Below are positions 60,318-64,000 of a DNA stretch of 64,000 nucleotides, piece after piece (positions within the stretch are counted from its first letter, which is position 1; every line of letters starts with the position of its first letter). The position numbers and the translations under genes are program-made. The DNA is taken from NCBI RefSeq assembly GCF_005047355.1, contig NZ_SUMC01000034.1, forward strand, positions 1 to 64,000, in the 5' to 3' direction. This DNA comes from Actinacidiphila oryziradicis (GTDB lineage: Bacteria; Actinomycetota; Actinomycetes; Streptomycetales; Streptomycetaceae). The notes under the pieces were generated by a model. The model was not told where the DNA came from. It saw nothing but the letters and a program-made list of their open reading frames with translations, and ran no database searches.

Positions 60318-61343
60318 ATGTCGCAGCCCACCCGTCCGTCGTCCGTGCCGTGGCCGGACGTGAAGCACCGGTTGGTGGACGCGCCCGGTGGCCGTATCCA
60401 CCTGGTGGAGCAGGGCACCGGCCCGCTGGTCCTCCTCGTCCACGGCTTCCCCGAGTCCTGGTACTCCTGGCGCCACCAGCTCCCGGCGATCGCCGAGGCA
60501 GGCTTCCGTGCGGTCGCCATTGACGTACGCGGCTACGGACGCTCCTCGAAGCCCAGCGAGGTGGAGGCGTACCGGATGCTCGCCCATGTCGCCGACAACG
60601 CCGCCGTCGTGCATGCCCTCGGCGAGGAGTCCGCGGTGATCGTGGGCCACGACTGGGGCTCGGCCATCGCCGCCAACACCGCTCTGCTCAGGCCCGACGT
60701 CTTCACGGCCGTCGGACTCCTCAGCGTTCCCTACTCGCCCCGCAACGGGTACCGCCCCACCGACGCCTTCGCCCGGATCGGCGGGGACGAGGAGTTCTAC
60801 GTCAGCTACTTCCAGACGCCCGGCCGGGCCGAGGCCGAGATCGAGCCCGACGTCCGCGCCTGGCTGGCCGGGTTCTACGCCGGGCTCTCCGCCGACACCA
60901 TGCCGGCGGCCGGTGAGAGCCGCTTCTTCTTCGTCCCCAAAGGCGCGAAGCTCGCCGACCGCTTCACCGGCGACACCCTGCCGTCCTGGCTCACCGAAGC
61001 CGACCTTGATGTCTACGCCGGCGAGTTCGAGCGGACCGGACTGACCGGAGCCCTCAACCGCTACCGCAACGTCGACCGGGACTGGGAGGACCTCGCCGCC
61101 TGGGACGGGGCACCGATCACCCAGCCCTCGCTCTTCATCGGCGGGGAACTCGACGCGTCCACCACCTGGATGGCCGACGCCATCAATGCCTACCCCGTGA
61201 CGCTTCCCGGCCTGATCTCCTCGCACATCCTCGAAAAGTGCGGCCACTGGATCCAGCAGGAACGCAGCGACGAGGTCAACCGGCTCCTGGTCGGGTGGCT
61301 GCAGGCCCTGCCTGCCCAGGAGTGGCCGCACGCATTGCCGTAG
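60318..61343 (+). CDS. Alpha/beta hydrolase, epoxide-hydrolase-like
   Basis: 341 residues with TTGAGGAGGAAGC just upstream of the ATG. HG motif LLVHGFPESWYSWRHQL (residues about 38-54), nucleophile elbow VGHDWGSAIAA (Asp about residue 113) instead of Ser, cap domain, late His in EKCGHWIQQE. Asp nucleophile, HGFP and WGS together point to soluble epoxide hydrolase or haloalkane-like activity, with two cap Tyr expected. Cytosolic. Monocistronic. Confidence 0.93.
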   Translation: MSQPTRPSSVPWPDVKHRLVDAPGGRIHLVEQGTGPLVLLVHGFPESWYSWRHQLPAIAEAGFRAVAIDVRGYGRSSKPSEVEAYRMLAHVADNAAVVHALGEESAVIVGHDWGSAIAANTALLRPDVFTAVGLLSVPYSPRNGYRPTDAFARIGGDEEFYVSYFQTPGRAEAEIEPDVRAWLAGFYAGLSADTMPAAGESRFFFVPKGAKLADRFTGDTLPSWLTEADLDVYAGEFERTGLTGALNRYRNVDRDWEDLAAWDGAPITQPSLFIGGELDASTTWMADAINAYPVTLPGLISSHILEKCGHWIQQERSDEVNRLLVGWLQALPAQEWPHALP

Positions 61344-61655
61344 AGGCCTCCCGGCGCGAAGCCGTCCGCAGCGGAAGCCGTACGAGCCGGCCGTGTGCCG
61401 CGTGGTCATGACCGGGGGCTCGTCGCACCGCTCGTCGAGGTCGCGAAGACGATCATCATGGCCGCCGAACACAGCCTGTGCCGGTGACGGAGCGCGAGGC
61501 CTTCGTACATCCGGGCGCGGGGGAGGGATATCTGTCAAAGGACCAGGCGACCAGCGGGCTGGTGCCCTACGGTGAGTAACCACTGAAGCGGGACAGAACA
61601 TGGACCGCTTTCGAACTGGCTGTCAAGTTTCACAAGCCAAGGGGGTTCCTGACCG
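61344..61655. other. Intergenic region
   Basis: 312 bases with no convincing coding sequence. A short stretch in one frame (RLVAPLVEVAKTIIMAAEHS) may be a relic. The last 60 bases are AT-richer and include the promoter of the YbjN gene. Confidence 0.4.
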
Positions 61656-62141
61656 GTGCTGACGCTGCTCAAGATGGTCCGGGCCATGCTTGCCGAGTAC
61701 GGGTGGAGCCTTTTGGAGCTTCCGGCCGAGGTCGGCCTCGGCTCCGGCCTGGGCCCCGGGCCCGGCCTCGCGACCACGATCACGGCCGCGGGCGCCTCGT
61801 GGCCCCTGGTGATCCTGGCCGATGAGCAGGAACGCGTACTGCTCTGCTACTCCATCTGCCCCCGAACCGTGCCTTCCGATCGGCGTTCAGCCGTGGCCGA
61901 GGTGCTGACCAGGATCAACCACGGCCTGCTGATCGGCACCTTCGAGCTCGATCTCGACGACGGCGAGGTCCGCCTGCGCACGAGCCAGGACGTAGGGCAC
62001 GCCCCACTCACGGCCCACTTGGTGCGGTCCCTGGTGGGACGGAACATCGCCAACGCCGAGCGCCACTTCCCGACCGTCGAGTCGGCGATGACGGCCCCGG
62101 GCCCGGGCCAGGGGGCCGCTGAAGAGCTGCGCCGGCCGTGA
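61656..62141 (+). CDS. YbjN-domain (type III secretion chaperone-like) protein
   Basis: 161 residues from GTG 61656. The alpha/beta fold contains VRAMLAEYGWSLLELPAE, WPLVILADEQERVLLCYSICP, AVAEVLTRINHGLLIGTFELDLDDGEVRLRTSQDV and LVRSLVGRNIANAERHFP, the pattern of YbjN proteins. Sensor or chaperone-like function, not established. Stands before the HTH-ClpN operon but has its own promoter. Confidence 0.8.
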   Translation: MLTLLKMVRAMLAEYGWSLLELPAEVGLGSGLGPGPGLATTITAAGASWPLVILADEQERVLLCYSICPRTVPSDRRSAVAEVLTRINHGLLIGTFELDLDDGEVRLRTSQDVGHAPLTAHLVRSLVGRNIANAERHFPTVESAMTAPGPGQGAAEELRRP

Positions 62142-62178
62142 CATCGGCGGCTGTCGCCGCGACCGGAAATCTCTCTTC

Positions 62179-62194
62179 GTCAGCATATGTTGAC
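62179..62194. promoter_or_regulatory. Palindromic operator O1
   Basis: GTCAGCATATGTTGAC, one change from the perfect palindrome of O2, 28 bp centre to centre. Its right half overlaps the -35 box TTGACG (62190-62195). Confidence 0.7.
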
Positions 62195-62219
62195 GCACTG
62201 GAGCTCGTCAGCATATGCT
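62190..62219 (+). promoter_or_regulatory. Promoter of the HTH-ClpN operon
   Basis: -35 TTGACG and -10 TATGCT (62214-62219) are 18 nt apart. The start point would fall near 62227, the proposed ATG, giving a leaderless mRNA. Confidence 0.65.
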
Positions 62220-62222
62220 GAC
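62207..62222. promoter_or_regulatory. Palindromic operator O2
   Basis: GTCAGCATATGCTGAC is a perfect 16-bp palindrome that overlays the -10 box. Together with O1 it would let one regulator cover the whole promoter. Confidence 0.72.
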
Positions 62223-62226
62223 GGGT

Positions 62227-62448
62227 ATGGAGAGCACACTCGAAATCGCCCAAGGCGCCGCCAGCAACGACCCGGACACCGGGTTGCGCGCGGTCGCCGC
62301 CCTGCGAGCGCTCACCGAACGGCTGGAGGTCCTGCAGGTCGACAACGCCCGGAAACTGGGCTGGTCCTGGCAGGAGATCGCCATCCGGCTCGGTGTCACC
62401 AAACAGACCGTGCACCGCAAGCACGGCCACCGGTCCGGGAGGCGATGA
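62227..62448 (+). CDS. Small helix-turn-helix protein linked to ClpN
   Basis: 73 residues from ATG 62227; an ATG at 62215 lies inside operator O2 and is less likely. Helix 1-2 is TGLRAVAALRALTERLEVLQVDNARKLGWSWQEIAIRLGVTKQTVHRKHG, a sigma-region-4/Xre-like HTH. It is coupled by ATGA to the Clp N-domain gene. Such pairs are widespread in actinobacteria. It probably binds O1/O2 and represses its own operon. Confidence 0.85.
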   Translation: MESTLEIAQGAASNDPDTGLRAVAALRALTERLEVLQVDNARKLGWSWQEIAIRLGVTKQTVHRKHGHRSGRR

Positions 62449-63056
62449 TGCCCAAACGGTTCAGCGGAGACGCCCGGCAGGTAGTCGTCTGCGCGCAGGA
62501 GCAGGCGCGCCGCCTCGGTCATGGCTTCATCGGCTGCGAGCACCTGCTGTACGGGCTCGCTTCCGCCGACGAAGAGGTCGGTGCCGTGCTGCGCGAGCGG
62601 GGCGTGACCCCCGATCGCGTCGAGGCGGAATTCGTCCGCCTGACCGGCCCGGAGAACGTCGCCGGGGGCAGCCTGTTCGACGCCCTCGACCGCGACGCCC
62701 TGACCACGATCGGCATCGACCTCGACACGGTGCGGGAGCACGTCGAGGCGGCGTTCGGACCGGATGCCCTCGCGTCGCCCGCCGAGACACCACGCCGATG
62801 GCGGCGATCGCGTCATGACCGAGGTGCCGTTCGCATCACTGGCCACCTCCCAGTCACCCGTCGGGCCAAGAAATGCCTTGAACGCTCGCTGCGCGAGGCA
62901 GAAGCCCTTGCCGGCGGCCACATTGGCGTCGAGCACATGGCCCTCGCGCTTCTCGCCATGGACGACGGCCTGCCACACCGGATCCTGTCGGCAATCGGCA
63001 CCTCGGCGCCGCACTTGCGGGCCGAGATCCTCGATCGCTACCGGCAGGCCGGTTAG
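62445..63056 (+). CDS. Clp N-terminal-domain protein without ATPase
   Basis: 203 residues with two Clp-N repeats: ARQVVVCAQEQARRLGHGFIGCEHLLYGLAS (residues about 10-40) and TRRAKKCLERSLREAEALAGGHIGVEHMALALLAM (about 138-172). No Walker motifs, so no unfoldase. Related free-standing proteins may act as adaptors or sensors of damaged protein for ClpC-type proteases. Encoded together with the small HTH protein, which it may influence. Confidence 0.88.
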   Translation: MMPKRFSGDARQVVVCAQEQARRLGHGFIGCEHLLYGLASADEEVGAVLRERGVTPDRVEAEFVRLTGPENVAGGSLFDALDRDALTTIGIDLDTVREHVEAAFGPDALASPAETPRRWRRSRHDRGAVRITGHLPVTRRAKKCLERSLREAEALAGGHIGVEHMALALLAMDDGLPHRILSAIGTSAPHLRAEILDRYRQAG

Positions 63057-63180
63057 GAGGACTCCGTCCGGATGACCGCACCTTGGTGGTCAAGGTGCGG
63101 CTCGCCGGGCTGTGCGCCCCCGAACACCGCTGATGGCCGAACCCCCGCCCCACGGGGGCCCGTACCGATACAAATGAACT

Positions 63181-63678
63181 ATGGCTGTCCGCCCCCCGCC
63201 CTCCGATTCCGCCGCGTCCGATGCCGAGGCGATGGTCAGCGCCCTCCTGACCGCATCCCGGCTGCTGATGGCCGTATCGGCCCGGTCGCTGGCCTCGGTG
63301 GAGGAATCCCTGACCCTGCCGCAGTTCCGCATGCTGGTCGTACTCGACACCCGAGGACCACTGAACCTGTCCCAAGTGGCCGTGGAACTGGGCGTCCAGC
63401 CCTCAACGGCGATGCGCATGATCGACCGCCTGGAGGCGGTCGGCGTGGTCGCCCGCAGTGCCTCGGCCACGGACCGCCGTGCCAGCTTGATCCTGCTCAC
63501 CGGGCCCGGGCAGCGCGTCGTCTCAGAGGTCACCGAACGGCGGAAGCAGGAGATCGCCGGCATCGTCGACGCCATGCCCCCCGGCCAGCGGCGCCATCTC
63601 GTACAAGCCCTACAGGCATTCACCGAAGCGGGCGGAGAGCCTTCGGTCGGGACCATGCCCCTGCCTATGGGATGGTGA
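63181..63678 (+). CDS. MarR-family regulator
   Basis: 165 residues. Winged helix: LPQFRMLVVLDTRGPLNLSQVAVELGVQPSTAMRMIDRLEAVGVVARSASATDRRASLILLT (about 48-110), with the typical D-R-R wing. ATG 63181 follows GATACAAATGAACT, possibly a leaderless promoter. The next gene in the same direction has repeated GTGCAAACT boxes before it and may be its target. Confidence 0.9.
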   Translation: MAVRPPPSDSAASDAEAMVSALLTASRLLMAVSARSLASVEESLTLPQFRMLVVLDTRGPLNLSQVAVELGVQPSTAMRMIDRLEAVGVVARSASATDRRASLILLTGPGQRVVSEVTERRKQEIAGIVDAMPPGQRRHLVQALQAFTEAGGEPSVGTMPLPMGW

Positions 63679-63766
63679 TCCGGCGCCGGGCAGCACTCAG
63701 GCCGCCGAGACAGCGCGGGGCGGATTCTAGGCGCATCGCACCGAGCTCGTCAGCTAAATCAATAAA

Positions 63767-63791
63767 GTGCAAACTTTGCTCTGTGCAAACT
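63767..63791. promoter_or_regulatory. Direct and inverted repeat boxes
   Basis: GTGCAAACT at 63767-63775 and 63783-63791, 16 bp apart; the first extends to the palindrome GCAAA-C-TTTGC (63769-63779). Located in an AT-rich patch before the last gene. Possible operator for the adjacent MarR. Confidence 0.5.
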
Positions 63792-63910
63792 CTAATCTCC
63801 CCGTACCCGATACGAACGTGCGGTCCGCCCCTTCAGGGCTCACTCCACAACACAGAGGCAAGGGCGCGACCTGCCTCCGGAGGGCCGCCCCGCAGCAGGA
63901 GGCACACACT

Positions 63911-64000
63911 TTGGCAACCACGCGATACATGATGGGAACCGGACTCGTTGTCGGGGCAGGAGTTCTGACCGTCACCGCGCTGGTCTACCCGGCCATGAAG
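63911..64000 (+). CDS. Membrane or secreted protein, 5' end only
   Basis: TTG at 63911 has GGAGG 8 nt upstream; ATG 63929 is an alternative. The 30 residues in the window read LATTRYMMGTGLVVGAGVLT and continue into a hydrophobic helix ending LVYPAMK. It is a signal anchor or first membrane helix. The gene runs out of the window and its family cannot be told. Confidence 0.6.
   Translation, partial: MATTRYMMGTGLVVGAGVLTVTALVYPAMK

Overview
The window is about 72% GC and reads as Streptomyces chromosome. The main signs are a conservon (cvnA-D plus two P450s), a DD-peptidase of the Streptomyces K15 type, GTG/TTG starts, several leaderless promoters, stable GC-rich hairpin terminators, and many small regulators and secreted proteins. 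There is no rRNA, CRISPR array or intact insertion sequence. It looks like arm-proximal or accessory-rich chromosome, because truncated and frameshifted genes are frequent.

Layout. 1-5.4 kb: K15-like DD-peptidase, an NmrA-like oxidoreductase with a small SGNH-like fragment and a divergent MarR, an HbpS/GlcG protein, a beta-hydroxyacid dehydrogenase, then about 1 kb of gene-poor DNA next to tRNA-Glu. 5.5-9.4 kb: metallophosphoesterase, zincin, and a fluoride cassette (crcB, DUF190, crcB with a frameshift), then a lipoprotein. 9.6-17.7 kb: DEAD-box helicase, large secreted FG-GAP protein, APC permease, double-Mop molbindin. 17.9-24 kb: tRNA-Lys and the conservon, whose P450 pair looks like CYP157 (no ExxR motif) followed by CYP154. 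24-26 kb: a cluster of truncated genes (MmyB-type regulator, NPP1 protein, MFS transporter) that marks a deletion scar. 26-30 kb: TetR/SRPBCC pair and an S53 protease. 30.9-35 kb: a 1337-residue adenylation-carrier-membrane protein with the architecture of epsilon-poly-L-lysine synthetase. 35-42 kb: EamA exporter and MocR regulator with overlapping divergent starts, SAM methyltransferase, L,D-transpeptidase, FUSC protein. 42-48.4 kb: Gls24/Asp23 protein, three linked uncharacterised proteins, XRE and ECF sigma regulators, a frameshifted gene, and a possible MITE. 48.6-57 kb: repeat-rich helicase-associated-like protein, VOC protein, secreted DUF3344-like protein, XRE-ADH-AKR operon, SpoIIE phosphatase. 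57.5-64 kb: a c-di-AMP riboswitch before an M23 peptidase, a DUF6227-like protein, alpha/beta hydrolase, YbjN protein, an HTH-ClpN pair under two palindromic operators, a MarR, and the start of a further gene.

The best candidates for something new are the poly-amino-acid-synthetase-like protein at 30957-34970, the conservon P450 pair with its 133-nt gene overlap, and the HTH-ClpN operon whose two palindromes cover its own -35 and -10 boxes. All assignments come from reading motifs in the sequence. No database search was run.
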